Shown here piece after piece: positions 1 through 13,249 of a stretch of 64,000 bases of DNA (positions are counted from its first letter, which is position 1; each line of letters begins with the position of its first letter). Location of the stretch: assembly GCF_025118155.1 (NCBI RefSeq), contig NW_026251400.1, positions 434,001-498,000 on the forward strand, read 5' to 3'. The position numbers and the translations under genes were made by a program. The stretch comes from Cokeromyces recurvatus (lineage: Eukaryota > Mucoromycota > Mucoromycetes > Mucorales > Mucoraceae). The notes beneath the pieces are model-generated. The model ran no database searches. It was not told the origin of the DNA and saw nothing but the letters and a program-made list of their open reading frames with translations.

Positions 1-141
1 TACCTAAAAATATAATAATGCATAAATCACACGTGTAATAAAATTAATGTTTATAGCGTTTATAGCATAATCTTTCTAGACCTTAAAACGTTTAAAAGAC
101 CCAAAATAATCAAGGTTTTTAAACCTTATCACAATATTACT

Positions 142-173
<32 letters not shown>

Positions 174-687
174 CAGCTTTTCTAAAACCAGTTAGCATAA
201 TTGTTGAATAATGAGCAATGAAGTAATAAATGTAAAGTAGTATGTATAAGCAATGGTAAAATAAAAAAAGCGAATTATAAAAATAGTAGTATAAAAAACC
301 GAAATTTGTATATAAAAATAATTTTTTTTACAAAAATAATCTATAGTTAAAATTATTATCCAATCAATTATCACTACTATCTTTAGGAAGACATATTTAT
401 GAAATGTCAAAATAATATATACAATAGCCCAGTAATGTTCTCACTATTACAACCTACTACTATATTCCTTATATAGTTGTATCATTTTAAAGCTTCATAA
501 TATTTAATATATTTAACACGTGAATAAGTTATATAAATATTTATTTATATATTTGCTTTATATTTTAAATACTAAAAAAGATGAAGATGAAATGTATTTT
601 ACATGCATGTTATTGGATTATTATGTAATATATATATATGTATAACAAAAGGTATTATATCCAGCTGGATAAACGCATTGATATGCT
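1..687. other. AT-rich intergenic DNA
   Basis: No supported gene. The stretch is very AT-rich, with a TA dinucleotide run near 147-172. The short frames present are built from AT-rich codons and resemble no protein. It probably holds the 3' flank of the gene ending at 688. Confidence 0.7.
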
Positions 688-2362
688 TCAGTTTTCTTCT
701 TTTTTGATATCAAATGTCTTGATAGGAATAATTACATTTTTGTCTCCTTTCATAAATGCATCTAAACGACTGTGTGAGATACGACCTGTAAAGCTACTTG
801 CTTTAGCACAAACCCCTGGACGACCAGCAAAAAACCACTGAGCGTTCATGGCCACTAATTTATCGACAATACCAAGTACACTTCGATCTAATGGTAAGTT
901 ATCTTCAGATGAGGTAGCATTAATAGGTAAGATATGCCAATTCTGTGATGGTAATTCAGCATAAGGAATTTTGCCATTATTTATGGATGTTAATGTGATA
1001 TTTGTATGCTCGTAAAGATATTGAATGGCTTCATGATGTTCAGACACTAGTTGTTTAGCATTAAAAGAACTAGATTCAGGTCTTGCACCAGTTGTATTTA
1101 ATAAATGAGGATAATCAGTTAGTAAAAACACATTAGGTGCCTTCTGACTTGTAAGTTGACTAATTTTATCAATTAAATCTTTTGCGCATGGTAATAAGTT
1201 GGATACAGGTTTTAGCGTCTCCATTCTCCAATGAATTGCAACATATGGTTTTAGTTGAGAAGATATTTTATCCGCAATCTCTACCCATTTTTGATTGTAA
1301 GGTAAAGGAATATTTGCATCCTGATCCTCAATAAATTTGTATCTATAAATTGGGTATTGTTAATAAAAAAAAAAAGGGCTAAGATAATAAAATATATGCT
1401 TTTTTGTTTTGTTTTACCTTCTATCATAAAACAAGTTAATGACATCGACTGGTGGTGGTGGTGATGAGGAAGAAAGTAAATCTGTTGCTTTATTATTATT
1501 TATTCCATGGTCCTCTTCATTAGGGGATAATTGATCCTTATAAGTAAAATATTCATATTCTCTTGCTTCATCACTTAAAAGATTAACGAAGATATTTGTT
1601 ATATTTAAATCTAAGGGATTGTGATGGTCTGGTACTTGATAGCCAACAATAGGTCTATTGGAAAAGTCGAATGAAGATTGGAAACAATTTTTAGCTTTTT
1701 CCATTAATCTAGATTTTCGAACGCCTTGTAAAAAGATTTCTTGTGCAGTCGGAATTGCACCCGCAAAACGCCGTTCAAGAACCCATTCTTTAAAATCTTC
1801 CATTGTTATATACTTAAAATGCTCCTTATTATTATCCAGCCATGACTGATCATAATAGAATCGAAATGGATGAGGTAAACATGATCCAAGATGTGAATTA
1901 TGAACATTAGGGAGCACAATTGTTCTACCTAATTTACCCGCTAAAAAAGCGATTTGTCGAAAATGAAGCTGAGCTTTTGATTCTATAATATGTATAAATG
2001 TATGTATGTATATATACATACACTATTAGTATGCATGTATGTAGATAAATGGTATAAAATATACCTTGTTCAGAAATGTAAACAGGTAACAAAAATCGAC
2101 ATCTATCTTGACCGCAATACCGATTATCAATTTCTTTAAATACATTATTTGATGATATTGTTTTATTATTTGAAATATCTTTAGGCCATTTATAAACATA
2201 TTTCACCATTGAAGGATAAATAAAAGTATTCGATTTTAATGAGCTGCTGTATTCAACATTTGTAGATATTTCACGAAATGAATAGAGTAAGGAAGGTAGT
2301 AATAATGAACATAAGAATACATTTAATACAAGAATGTATTTTCTTATTGACTCTTTTGACAT
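688..2362 (-). CDS. GDP-fucose O-fucosyltransferase-like protein (type II membrane)
   Basis: Three exons join cleanly. Exon 1 begins at the ATG at 2362 (MSKESIRK) and ends at a GTATAT donor near 2065. Exon 2 (about 1985-1420) starts ESKAQLHFRQIAFLAGKLGR, and exon 3 (about 1351-688) carries YVAIHWRMET. A hydrophobic signal-anchor lies at residues about 8-27, so the protein probably sits in the ER/Golgi membrane with a lumenal catalytic domain. The LHFRQIAFLAGKLGRT block and the HWRxE motif resemble fungal O-FucT-like proteins, in which the HxR stretch contributes to the sugar-nucleotide site. Two cysteines follow the anchor (CGQDRC). Acceptor and substrate are unknown. An alternative is another GT-B glycosyltransferase of the same superfamily. 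Confidence 0.72.
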
Positions 2363-3193
2363 TTTACAATTAATCAAAAGAAAAATAAAGTAAAGTAAAG
2401 AAAGAAAGAAAGAAAGAAAAGATAATTGACATTTAATATTAAATATAACTAATGATGATGATCAGTTTCACTTCTTTTTTTTTTGGATCTAAGACTCATA
2501 AAACAGAGAGCTTTGTTTATTATTAGCTGCTATTATTTAGTTTATTTATTAAACTGCTGCCAAGATCTGGTCGCTTTTTCGTGTAACTGACCAATTATAA
2601 CATCATTTGTCACACATTTATGTAATAATCGCCCATCTTTTTAGTTTAAATACAGGCAAATAGAAAAAAAAAAAAAAAAAAAAGACAAGCTTATCTATAA
2701 ATAGTATATTTGCTTATATAAATGCAAAGCTCTAATTTAGCATTTTGTCTGCTGCTATTATTTTATTCAAATTACTTTTTTACATACAGATAATAAGCTT
2801 TTTCTACTATGGAAAATTTCTCTTCTTAGACATATTATTATCTGATACTATATTAACATTTCACATTACTAAACCTTAACATGTCTGGAATATTAAACGA
2901 AAGTTCTCTCAATACAATTCCCTGTTTTGTTGTATCTAAATAATATTATATTATTATTCTCTATGTTTGGTAGTTACTTATTTACAGTGATGTTCTACAT
3001 TTCTTTTCTTTTCTTTTTCTTTTTTTTTTCTACATATAATTGGAAGTGATTTATTTTAATTACATAATTACATAAAATGAGTGAGTTTAAAAAAAAAGGA
3101 AATAGGTGAAGGGGGGGTAAAGAAAGGAATTTAACTCTGTCAAGTTCATTTTCACTACCTGTTATTTTATTTTATTTTTTTTTTTTATTTGCT
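2363..3193. other. Intergenic region, divergent promoters
   Basis: The region lies between the divergently transcribed fucosyltransferase-like gene and COX16, so it should hold both promoters. It contains a GAAA-type purine run (about 2394-2421), a 20-base A run near 2665-2683 and several C/T-rich runs just upstream of 3194. No coding frame was supported. Confidence 0.6.
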
Positions 3194-3636
3194 ATGGCTA
3201 AGTTTCAAAGTAAACCCTATTACAACCAAAGTATATTCAGTCCATTAGCAGAAAAAGCTAAAAAAGACCATTTTTATATTTTGGTTTACCTTTTCTTACA
3301 ATTATGGTGGTTGGTTCATTTGGTCTTTCACAATTAACACAAACTAAATTTGATCATAGAGATAGAAGACATACTCAAGTAATTTGTTTATATATATGAA
3401 TATAAGTAGCTATATATTAATATCTTTATAGATTAAAAAAGAAGAAGCCTTAGGCATGGATAAGAATAGACGTAAACTAAGTTTACAAGAAGAGTACTTT
3501 GTAAGCCTTATATATATTCATATATTATATGAATAGTGTATTTATTCTATTTTATTTAAAGCGTTTACAAGCAAAAACAGAAGATGAATGGGAGCAAGTT
3601 AGAATTACTCGACCTCCCGGATCAGGTGAAAAATAA
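3194..3636 (+). CDS. COX16: Cytochrome c oxidase assembly protein COX16 (apparent frameshift)
   Basis: COX16 is a small single-pass inner mitochondrial membrane protein needed for cytochrome oxidase assembly. The start MAKFQSKPYYNQSIFSPLAE matches the family. The transmembrane part reads PFLYFGLPFLTIMVVGSFGL and is followed by LSQLTQTKFDHRDRR. Two short introns follow (about 3380-3431 and 3500-3560), then EEALGMDKNRRKLSLQEEYF and the tail ending PPGSGEK. The N-terminal part and the transmembrane part are in different frames. The switch falls at the six-A run in GCTAAAAAAGACC near 3259-3265. One extra A there would give the expected continuous frame, and no intron explains the change. This is either a homopolymer sequencing error or a real break. 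The stop lies only 20 bases from the convergent glutaredoxin stop. Confidence 0.85.
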
Positions 3637-3656
3637 TGTATATACATATTTTTTTT

Positions 3657-4471
3657 TTATTTTAAATTAGCAATCATTTGTTGAAATTCACCCGATTGAA
3701 TCATTTCTTTTAATAAATCTAAACCACCTATTAATTCACCTTTTACATAAATTTGTGGATAAGTTGGCCAGTCTGAAAACACCTTTAAACCTTGTCGAAC
3801 CTGCTCGTCAGACAAAATATTAAACGTACTGTATTTGACATTCAAACCATCAAGCAGTTCGATTACTTGCTTTGAAAATCCACAGCGAGGTTTTTCTGGA
3901 ACACCTTTCATAAAGACCATGATATAATCTCTATAAATTAAATCTCGAAGGCGAAACTCAAGTTCATTGTCATTATTGATAGATGGTTTATTTTGACTAG
4001 CTGCATATTTTGATACTAGATTTGACAACTCGGCTGCTTTAGCTCCTTCAATCTTGTCTAATACTTTATTTTCCTAAAGTTTTTTCTTTTATGTTAATTA
4101 TGAATTGGTAAATGCTTGCTTGATTATAGTAGTAACCTGAACAATTAAAAAGCTAGGTACTGAATCAACTTTCATTTTAGTGACAATATTGGGAAACTCA
4201 TCTACTTCAACCTATTTTTATTTGTTAATTAATATCCTTATTAGTTGCATTATTTCATTTTTTTTTTTCTTTCCTTTCTCTTTTTTTTTTAATTATTTAC
4301 ATTAATGTAAGTCAAAGAAGGAAATTTAGTTGATAATTCCATGATCACTTCATTCATTTGTTGACATGGTTCAGCCCATTTAGCCCAAAAATTCATTACA
4401 GTAACTATGTCTTTTTTTGAAGCAAATTTATCAAACTGTCTTTCTGAAGTAATGTTATATACAATAGGCAT
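3657..4471 (-). CDS. GRX4: Monothiol glutaredoxin GRX3/GRX4 type
   Basis: This is a cytosolic/nuclear monothiol glutaredoxin that handles [2Fe-2S] clusters and iron signalling. Exon 1 (4471 to about 4305) encodes a thioredoxin-like domain with FWAKWAEPCQQM, the WAxWAxPC signature of GRX3/4. A short second exon (about 4214-4138, EVDEFPNIVTKMKVDSVPSF) completes that domain. Exon 3 (about 4077-3657) holds the glutaredoxin domain with FMKGVPEKPRCGFSKQ, whose CGFS active site defines the monothiol class, and GGLDLLKEM near the C-terminus. There is one Grx domain, as in yeast, not two as in vertebrate GLRX3. Introns are bounded by GTAAAT/AG and GTTACT/AG. The gene is tail-to-tail with COX16. Confidence 0.92.
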
Positions 4472-4504
4472 TTTGCAATAAATGTAAGAAAGCTAAAAAA
4501 AACT

Positions 4505-4535
<31 letters not shown>

Positions 4536-4881
4536 TGTTTTTAACTCAATTGTTTGTTATCTTAATTTGGTAAATATATCGAGTCATAGTCAGACCCACA
4601 TTAAGAAAAGTAATATTCATGAGTTATTTTTTGATTCTAGACATTTTCATATTCAGTAATTCATAATTATCGTATTTGCAGCTTTTATTCAGTTGCAAAA
4701 ATATTCATGTTAGCAATAAATGATCATTTCGTTAAATTTGAATATAGATGAGCCTAAAAGTTGCCTAATTTGATACAATTTCCATATTTAGTAAAACATA
4801 CTTATCTTTACGTATTTTTGAAGCTCTATTTTTCGTCTCTCTCTCTCTCTTTTTTTTTTTTTTTTTTTTCTTTTTACAGCA
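4472..4881. other. Divergent promoter between GRX4 and CSN4
   Basis: The region holds no gene. It has an A run at about 4504-4529 and a CT/T tract (about 4836-4870) immediately upstream of the CSN4 start. It should drive GRX4 leftward and CSN4 rightward. Confidence 0.6.
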
Positions 4882-6417
4882 ATGGACATTGAAACACGGC
4901 TTCAAAATTGCATCCATCACCCTCAACAAAAAGAAAAACTTGAAGGGTTCCATAGTGTATTAGGAGATATTCTTTCAAGTCATAACCAAGTACAACAGCT
5001 TCAAGATTATATTGAAGCTGTTTTAAACGAACAAGTTGGTTTAGTCATTGCACGACAACTCTTATCTGAATTCATTAGTTTATTCAAAAACAAAATTACA
5101 GATCGTAATATACAAAAACAGCTTTTATTGTTTGCTATCGATCGTGCTCAACCTCGTGCTGTTAGTTTCGAAGAATCTGTAAGTTATGATGTATAAAATA
5201 AACATTTTGTTTATTTATATTTGTATATGTTTATTTTTTCAAGTTATCTCAATTAAGAGAAAAATTAGCAAATGTATATGAGGAAGAAGATGATTATTTA
5301 AGTGCTGCTAAAACTCTACAAGGAATTCAACTTGATTCTGGACATCGGTAAATTGAAGAAGGCTTTAAAATTGAAAAACCATCAATGATATTTATTTTCT
5401 CTCTCTCTTTATATTAAAAAAAAAAAATGAAGTACGATTTCTGATGATTACAAGCTTCAAATTTATATTCGTATAGTTAAATTACTTTTAGAAGAAGATG
5501 AAGCAACTCAAGCAGAGGCATATCTTAATCGTGCTGCTTTATTGATTCCCAACTCGAATGATCCTTTATTAAACTTGACTTTCAAGTTATCACAAGCTCG
5601 TATTCTAGATGCTAAACGTAAATTCCTTGAAGCCTGTACAAAATATCATGAACTGAGTTATGTAAATCAAATTAAAGAAGATGAACGAATATTATGTTTG
5701 TATGTGAACTGTTTTGCCTATAATAATAAAAATAATAATAATAAAACAATTATACTTACTTGTTTCATTAGAACTGCTGCTGTACAATGTGCTGTACTAG
5801 CAGGTGCTGGTCCTCAGCGTTCACGTAGTTTGGCAACTTTATATAAGGATGATCGAACCCACCATTTACCCTCTTTTTCGATATTGGAAAAGACCTATTT
5901 GGAGCATGTGATTCGTCCTGATGAAGTATCTGAGTTTGCTGCTTCACTTAAACCTCATCATTTAGCTCGTTTATCAGATAATACAACTGTATTTGACCGT
6001 GCTATGATAGAACATAATTTATTATCAGCTTCTAAAATTTACAATAACATTACCTTTAGTGAATTAGCAGCTCTGTTGAATGTTTCTCCTGAACAAGCAG
6101 AACAGGTTGCTTCGCGTATGATTTGTGAAGACCGAATGGTCGGTAGTATAGATCAAGTAGAACAGTTAATTTCTTTTGAGTCAGGTGGTGCTGTATTTGA
6201 AGAACAAGCTACAGATTATAATGCTATTAGTGCTGCTGCTGCTGCTGCTAATGGTGCCATACAAACAACTAATTTGCGAGTGGAGCAAAGTATGTTGGAA
6301 ATTATGAAATGGGATATAGCTATTCAGGTCTTATGTCAAGATATTGACGCTGTTATTGGTAAAATACAATCAAAATATCCAGACTATGTATTATCTAATT
6401 TTAATAATAAGGCTTAA
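4882..6417 (+). CDS. CSN4: COP9 signalosome complex subunit 4
   Basis: CSN4 is a PCI-domain subunit of the COP9 signalosome, which removes NEDD8 from cullin ubiquitin ligases. The start is MDIETRLQNCIHHPQQKEKL. Three introns were placed: after FEES (GTAAGT, about 5179-5243), after DSGHR (about 5349-5432), and inside ILCL/TAAVQ (about 5700-5771). The middle is helical repeat sequence (LREKLANVYEEEDDYLSAAK, EATQAEAYLNRAALLI). The PCI winged helix contains ERAM-like FDRAMIEHNLLSASKIYNNI and FSELAALLNVSPEQAEQVAS. A run of seven alanines lies near residue 340. All junctions keep frame. Proteasome lid subunit RPN5 is the nearest alternative, but the VLAGAGPQRSR and TLYKDDR segments fit CSN4. Confidence 0.92.
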
Positions 6418-6683
6418 AAAAAAAAAGCAAGATACTGTATATTATAAAAAAAATCGAGAAAATAATAAAAAAGAATATCATGTATAACTTGAAGAGATAT
6501 AGGAAGATTATGTAACGAATAAAGCTACTTTTATTATGTTGAAAAAGAAAGAATGTATACAGAGTAATAATAAGGATAGTGGAAGAGAAGAGAGGAGGGT
6601 ATTATATAGTATACTTGAATATAGAATAACGAATTATATAAATTTATATACAGTTATCTACATATGTGTATGTATGTAGATAA

Positions 6684-9600
6684 CTAAACATGATTATTTT
6701 GAAGAATACTTTCTATACATGCATTAATATAATCTTTTCTAGACGCCATTGATACACCAAAAATATGTTGAAGTTCTTCACGGACTTGTTTTTTAGTAAT
6801 CTTGTTGAGATCTGCTTCTTCTAAAATGCGTTGAACCTCAACTAGAATCTCTTCATTCTTGGGTCCAAAGTTATCCCCTATCGTAAAGCCATCCATTTTT
6901 AGGGATTGACTACTATCTACATGAGCCGGCGATTGCATAGGAATATATTGACTAGGTAATAGATTATCATAGGACTGTGCAGGTGCAAATGTTGCCATGG
7001 ATCGACTAGCTGGAAGCATTGACGTACTATTCGTATATGGCATCATAGGCATAGATGTAGAAGAAGGGACAAGAACACTTTGACGGTCAGCTGGGTTACT
7101 CGTAACCATTGGATATTGGAGCATCCCTGAAGAATACATACTCATATTATCTAAGCTACCTAAAGCCCCAGCCAATGGATTATTATTGTGAGTGGAATAA
7201 GATGTTATGTTATTAATCGTACGATTTCCACTTTGACGACTATGATGCGTGTAGGCACTACTACTTCCTTGAGACAAATTATCACTCCAATGATCCTCTG
7301 ATAGTAAAGCGCGTTCATATTCGGACCATTTCATGGTAGGAATTGATTTAGGGTCAAATGTACCTTCATCAGCAGCGACTGCAACCTTTTTACCTTTCTC
7401 ACCTACAACAACACGTGTATTACCCCATGAGAAATCATCAAAATGCCAGTAGGCATAAACTGGAATATAAAAGGAAAAGACTGGAAGAGCAAAGATTGAG
7501 ACAATCAACCACATTATAAACTCCCAACGACCTTTTATAATAAATAGTAATGCTTGAAGACCATAGGTACCAGCAATAGTTGCAACTGAAATAATTGGAA
7601 TATTACCATCTGAGGTAGCCAACGTATAGATTAAATATCCCAAGTAACCCAGGAGGGCAGGCATGACCAATGTACTCACCAAGTCCAGCATAACAATAAA
7701 ACGCATCGAGAAACAACAGAAACCACATAGACGAGGCAAAAATACAAGTTCACCCAAGTTATGGATGGTGGAGTTAATCCAACGACGACGTTGTGAGACA
7801 AGAATACTCCAGAGGTCAGGGGCATTGGTTTTACAATGTGCATCAGGGTTAAATTTTGTCTTAAAATTAGAAAAATGCTTCAAAAGTAAAGTTGTCAAAT
7901 ATCTATCTTCGCCGAGATGTAAAAGATTCTTTTTATGCAAGGTGTCCACAATATTGACTGAATAATCATCAATAATTTCATTACTACAGAATAAGGCTCG
8001 TTTCCCATCTACTGTTCGTATACGATACATAGTAAAGCAACCTGGTAAACAACTTACAGTAGAAAATAGGGATTCAAATGACTTAATTAAATGATGAGAT
8101 ATAAAATATTCATAGACTTGAATCATCGTGACCCACGTATCCTTTTCATTTTGTAATGTTGTTTCTCCACAGATACCAATAATCTTAGAATCATGCACGG
8201 CACTAGAGACTAGATAATTAAGACCATCACGCATTACTTCCGTATCAGCGTCGACCATAAGTACGAATTCATAAAAATTAGGACTTATACCAATAATGTT
8301 TTTCATTTGATGATATATCTCCAATTGAAGAGGATTCATGGGAGCATCATAATGAATACGATTTAGGAACTGCATTAATACTAATTGAGAGTCCCGTTTA
8401 CCACGATTACCAGGCTTTTGGCGTTCACGAGGATGACCACATTTAACAACAACTATATAAGGTACAACATGACCTGAAACCTCGTACAGACCTGAATAAA
8501 TCTTACCCATGTTATGCTGCTTCATACCTTCTCCAACAGATACAAATGATAGAGCCTCTGGGTCTACTTGTGAATCGACACCCAAGATGTTGAGCACGAT
8601 ACGAGGGGTAGGTAAATCATTACCACTACCAACAATCATTCCGTCACAAATCACAAAGAGTAGTTTACGTTTATCATCATAGTTCAAGGTAGCTAAAGAA
8701 TCAATCGTCTTTCGAAGTGATTCTTCGTCTTCTGTGTAACATGTTACCTGACAAATAACAAACTTATCATGCTCTTCAGGATCACGTTTACCACCAATAC
8801 GAATGGCTGCCATAAATTTGAATAGAATGACAGAGGACAATAATAAGGTAACAATGAGCAGCATGTAGGTCGAAAATTGACATTTGGTTGAATTTCTTGA
8901 ATCCAAAAAGCCTACAAAGAAAAGATTACGAAGGCAGACTAATTCACGTTCACGAGAAGCAGCATTAAGAGATAATTTATAAAAATCTTTTGTAATGTCT
9001 GATCCTGCCTTTTGCTGAAAAAGGCTTACAACCTCTTGGGACAAGAAATCTGTGTTGATATCTGTTGGTATGTCTTCTCCAGGGGGTCCACGTAGGTAGC
9101 GACCACCCAATGTATATGAGGTTAAATCATAAATATGGTTATCAATAACAGCCCAAGTACGTAACGTCCTGATGCCATTTATAGTAGTTGGTGTCTTGGC
9201 TTGATCAGAGATGGCCTTGTATTCATAACCCAAATGGCCAACTTTGTAATTTTTACGTAAGAGAGTCATTTGATCATAGTACCAATTTGGATTATATGAG
9301 TCAGAAGAATATCTAAAGTCATGATATTGGCCATTCGTATCAGTCAAATTAACTTGATAATCAACAGAGACATAAGGTGAAATGGGCGTACCATCTACAC
9401 CCTCACAAAGAGCAGAGACTTGAACAGGGAAAAGATTAGTTATATCCTGACCAGCATATTGCATAACAATAGATGTAGGTACAAGATTAGCAGGATAATG
9501 TCGCGGTGCAAATTTCTTCAAATCAAAGACCTCACCACGAATGGCAACATATGCAGTTTCAGCATCTACATTATGACTTTGCAACTCTGCATTTGAAAAA

Positions 9601-12204
9601 ATATGCTGCTTAGGGCAAACAATTTCACCAAAAAAGACCAAAAACCAAATGACAAAGGCACACATTAAAAAAATAATTATGCATAATGTGACTTTTTCAC
9701 GCCATGCAATGCGAACATCTTTTCTCTTCATTCGACCACACCATATAAGGAATTTGGATGGAATCCACCAGGTTGCAAAATAAACAAAGAATAACCACCG
9801 TTTACGAGCACCCGTCATTTTTGTCTCATCTTCTTCGTTTGCATTTAAATTTTCTTCAACTGTTTCTTTAGGAACACCAAGTGGATTCTTTTGTTCAGAA
9901 TATACATAAGACTCTGATCCAAAGTAAGAACCTTCTTCTTTTTCCACGTACTGCCCTGAGTCTTCTTCAGAATAATAAGATGCTTGATCATCTCTGTGTG
10001 AAAAATATTGTGAAGGAAGAGGAAGACCAGCTGCGGCTGCAGTGGCTGCAAATGGATGAACTTGTTGGTGTTGATCTTTTTCAGCATTTGTATCGATGTT
10101 ACTATTATTTTGACTTTCTTTAGCTTGATGTTGTTCAATTTTTTCATTATAACGTACTTGATCTTCTAATTCTCTCCAAGCCAATACACTTAAAAATATC
10201 TATATTATATACATATACATATATATAACGGATAAGGATTTAATCTTATATATATATATATATATACATATATATCCATATAATATGTATGATGAATAAT
10301 GAATGTATAATAGATTTTTACCCTATTCTGAGAAATACACATATCATTTGTGGTCCAATTCATTATTTTACATATAGCATCACATTGTGATCGAGTTAAA
10401 CGAGTTTTATCTAGTTCATTAAATAAATATGAATATCGTTCTAGAAATTCTCGATGCGGATACGATTCTATATATTGAATTGAGGGTAAAGATGATATGG
10501 ATACAATCTTCATTTGTTCAAGTTGGTGAGCAACATATTGAGAATCAAATGTATTTTTAGTAGTATTCGACTGTTTAGGCAAGATACAGAAAACAATCCA
10601 CAGTTTTACTTCTTCAAATGATTGAATAAGTTCATCCATAGCAGATTGTATCTGTTGTAAAACAGTGATAAATGTTGAAGAATCTGATGAGTCCTTCTTT
10701 TCTAACAAATAATCATCTTTCTTACGAGTTGAGCGACGCTGTGAGGGCTTACGAGTAGGCTTAGCTGATTGTTGAGCCCCAATAATAGCTGAATCATGTT
10801 TTGGATGACTTTCTAGTTTTACATTTGCAAACATTTCTACAATAAAAGAATTCCATGAAGGCTGTACATCTAATCCACCCTTAAATAAGGATACAAAATC
10901 CACAGATATTTGGTTGTTGTTTTTGACAATAAAATTTTGAGTTGAATACTGTACAGGGCTTGAACCATTATAATGCTGAATGACAAAACTACGACTATTA
11001 GTCTCTGTATTTGTGACAGAAAATGCAGGATGTGATGTATTGTACTTTATAAGTGAGTCCATTATATTATCATCTGTATAGTTACGCTTAGAGGTATCTG
11101 TCATTGTATTAATCAAATTGCAAATGCCTCTACTAGAACGAGTAAGGAGATCTATACAACTTCCATCAACAGTGAATTCAGGGACTTGTACTCCTTCAGC
11201 TTGAAGAATCTCAGTCTCTTTTATAAATATATTTTGTTCGAGGTAATATTGAATACGCTCATTCATCAAATTGACGCAAAACTGATCAAAACCTGCTATT
11301 ATGTTGTTATTTTGCTGAAGGCCGGGAAAATCTAGAACTCCAATAAAACTATTAAAGTCATCTGTGCAAATTCGATTATTGATGCGTTCAATAATCCAAG
11401 AGAACAACAAGGAATAGAGTGTTTGGCATAGATTATCACGTTGGACAGAGGCTTGTTCAGCATTCAATATAAGTGTGGTGAAATCTTTACGAATCATGGT
11501 TGTCTTGAATGTCAAAACATTTTCTAAAGCACGGGGATCAAGCCCCAAGAAATCTGCTACTATCTCTAAAAGTTCAACATTCTTTACAAAAGCTGCCTCT
11601 TGTGTACCGGTACCAGGAGGGTCAACAAACACGAGGTTACCAAGATGAAGAATAGTAGCCACAAGCTGAATAATTCTTACTATATGCTCCTTTCGAAACC
11701 CACATATTTTTAAAGCTGATTTGAGTTGCTCAAAACGTAATGCATCCTCTTCATTATGGCGCTTTTTATATTTTGCCAAATATTGAAAAGAAGAAGGATC
11801 TGAATTGGTAATCTGAAGTGCTGTCTTTTCCTCTGGTGATATGCCATTCAATAAATAATAAAATATATTGAAGTTACCATCAGTTAATGACTGTCCAGTG
11901 ACACGGGATTTTTCCAAAAAATAATGTAGAGTCTTTGCACCTACCATACGACCACGTTCATTGAATTGAATTTCAACATAATAACCAAAGCGAGACGATT
12001 CTGATATATTACTTTCGGATTCTCCAAAGGCATCAAATATCTTTTGCGATTCTATAATTTGTGTTTGAACCTTTGATTCCTTTTTATGACTACTAAGTCG
12101 TACCAAATGCCGGATACTTAATTTACGGATTTCGGACTTTCCACTGCCAGATTCCCCTCTAAAGTAAAAGAGAATGAATATTTATTTCCATTTTTGCTTT
12201 TTTC

Positions 12205-12246
<42 letters not shown>

Positions 12247-12598
12247 ACCGCATAACAATATTTTGGTCACTTCCAGTTCTTCTCATATGAAAGTAAACTC
12301 GATTAATAAGCTCAAATAAATGGGGATTCAATAAAGAAGATTGTGCTGAATGATGTTTTGAAGCATCCTTATAAGAAGCAACATACTCTAAACTTGTTTG
12401 ATCAGTATTAATAGCAAGTTCTTTTAATGGATTTATGGCAACAATATGACAAGATCCAAGATTGGTATATATTTTGCAAGCATCATAACGTGAACGTAAA
12501 CATGAAGTAATGTCTTCCTTTGTTAGATTTTGTATTGTTGATAAATCACTTAGATTTAAATAATTTGAATCTGGCTTTGCCTTCTTTAATTTCCCCAT
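6684..12598 (-). CDS. Class V/VII-type chitin synthase with myosin motor-like head
   Basis: This large membrane enzyme polymerises UDP-GlcNAc into cell-wall chitin. Three exons: 12598 to about 12248, about 12160-10320, and about 10190-6684. The N-terminal roughly 700 residues form a myosin head with a good P-loop (GESGSGKS, split by intron 1), a switch I-like ESSRFGYY and a switch II-like DFPGLQ, which departs from the usual DIxGFE. A cytochrome b5-like segment follows (AYVAIRGEVFDLKKFAPRHY), with membrane spans on both sides. The GT2 catalytic domain carries VDADTEVMRDG, the EDRYLT stretch and QRRRWINST. Several C-terminal spans and a DEK-C type end (ILEEADLNKITKKQVREEL) complete it. The length, about 1,850 residues, suits this class. 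Motor activity is uncertain because of the altered switch II. Confidence 0.93.
12204..12243. repeat. 40-base poly(A) run in chitin synthase intron 1
   Basis: An unbroken run of A lies on the + strand. On the coding (-) strand it is a poly(T) run placed just after the 5' donor GGTAAC of the intron that splits the myosin P-loop codons. Confidence 0.95.
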
Positions 12599-13249
12599 AT
12601 AATAGTTGAAAAGAAAATAGGAAAGAAAAAAAGGTTTATATAAAAGGGAAAAGGAATATTATTTATAAAAAATGATAGTTACACATTAGTAAACAGAAAA
12701 TGCCAATAAAAATTCAACTTCTCCTCTTCTTGATTTGTAACACAAGATATAAAAATAGATACATTTTTCTTGCAGTATTTTGCCTTTGATCAAACCAATG
12801 TAATTTTTTTTTCAACTTTTAGAATGAATTTTTGACAGTCAGTATAAGCTTTTGACTATCAATAAATGTACAGTGTTTTCCTTTTTATTTTAATAAAAAA
12901 AAACATTAGACTATTATATTCACATTCAGGTTTTTTTATAGAACATTTGAACTAAACATAATAAAAGCTCTTTTGAAGAACATCTATCCCAGAATATTGT
13001 TACATTTCTATTTCTAATTTTGACAGTCTTTAATATAGTAGCAGTAGTGCATGCAGAAATAATTCTTGGGGGTGGTGGATAAGTTGATCTATCTTACTCG
13101 GTTAATGTCTTGTAGTATTTTTTTCTAACATTCTCCAATAGGGATAAGAAATGACGAGTAAGCTGGTAGGAAAGGGGACTTATAACCACATTTTTTTTTA
13201 GTCGCTTCTATAAGACAAATAAGAGTGGTGAATCCTGCAATTACGTATC
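12599..13249. other. Intergenic DNA upstream of the chitin synthase
   Basis: No gene supported. This is the expected promoter side of the chitin synthase (-). The left part is AT-rich. The part from about 13080 on may be the 3' end of the decayed transposase next to it. Confidence 0.5.

Noticed and set aside
192..410. 72-codon minus frame
   Set aside because: Made of AT-rich codons (F, I, Y) in very AT-rich DNA, with no domain or splice context.
7663..7965. Plus-strand frame inside the chitin synthase
   Set aside because: It lies opposite the conserved catalytic domain and is a shadow of that gene.
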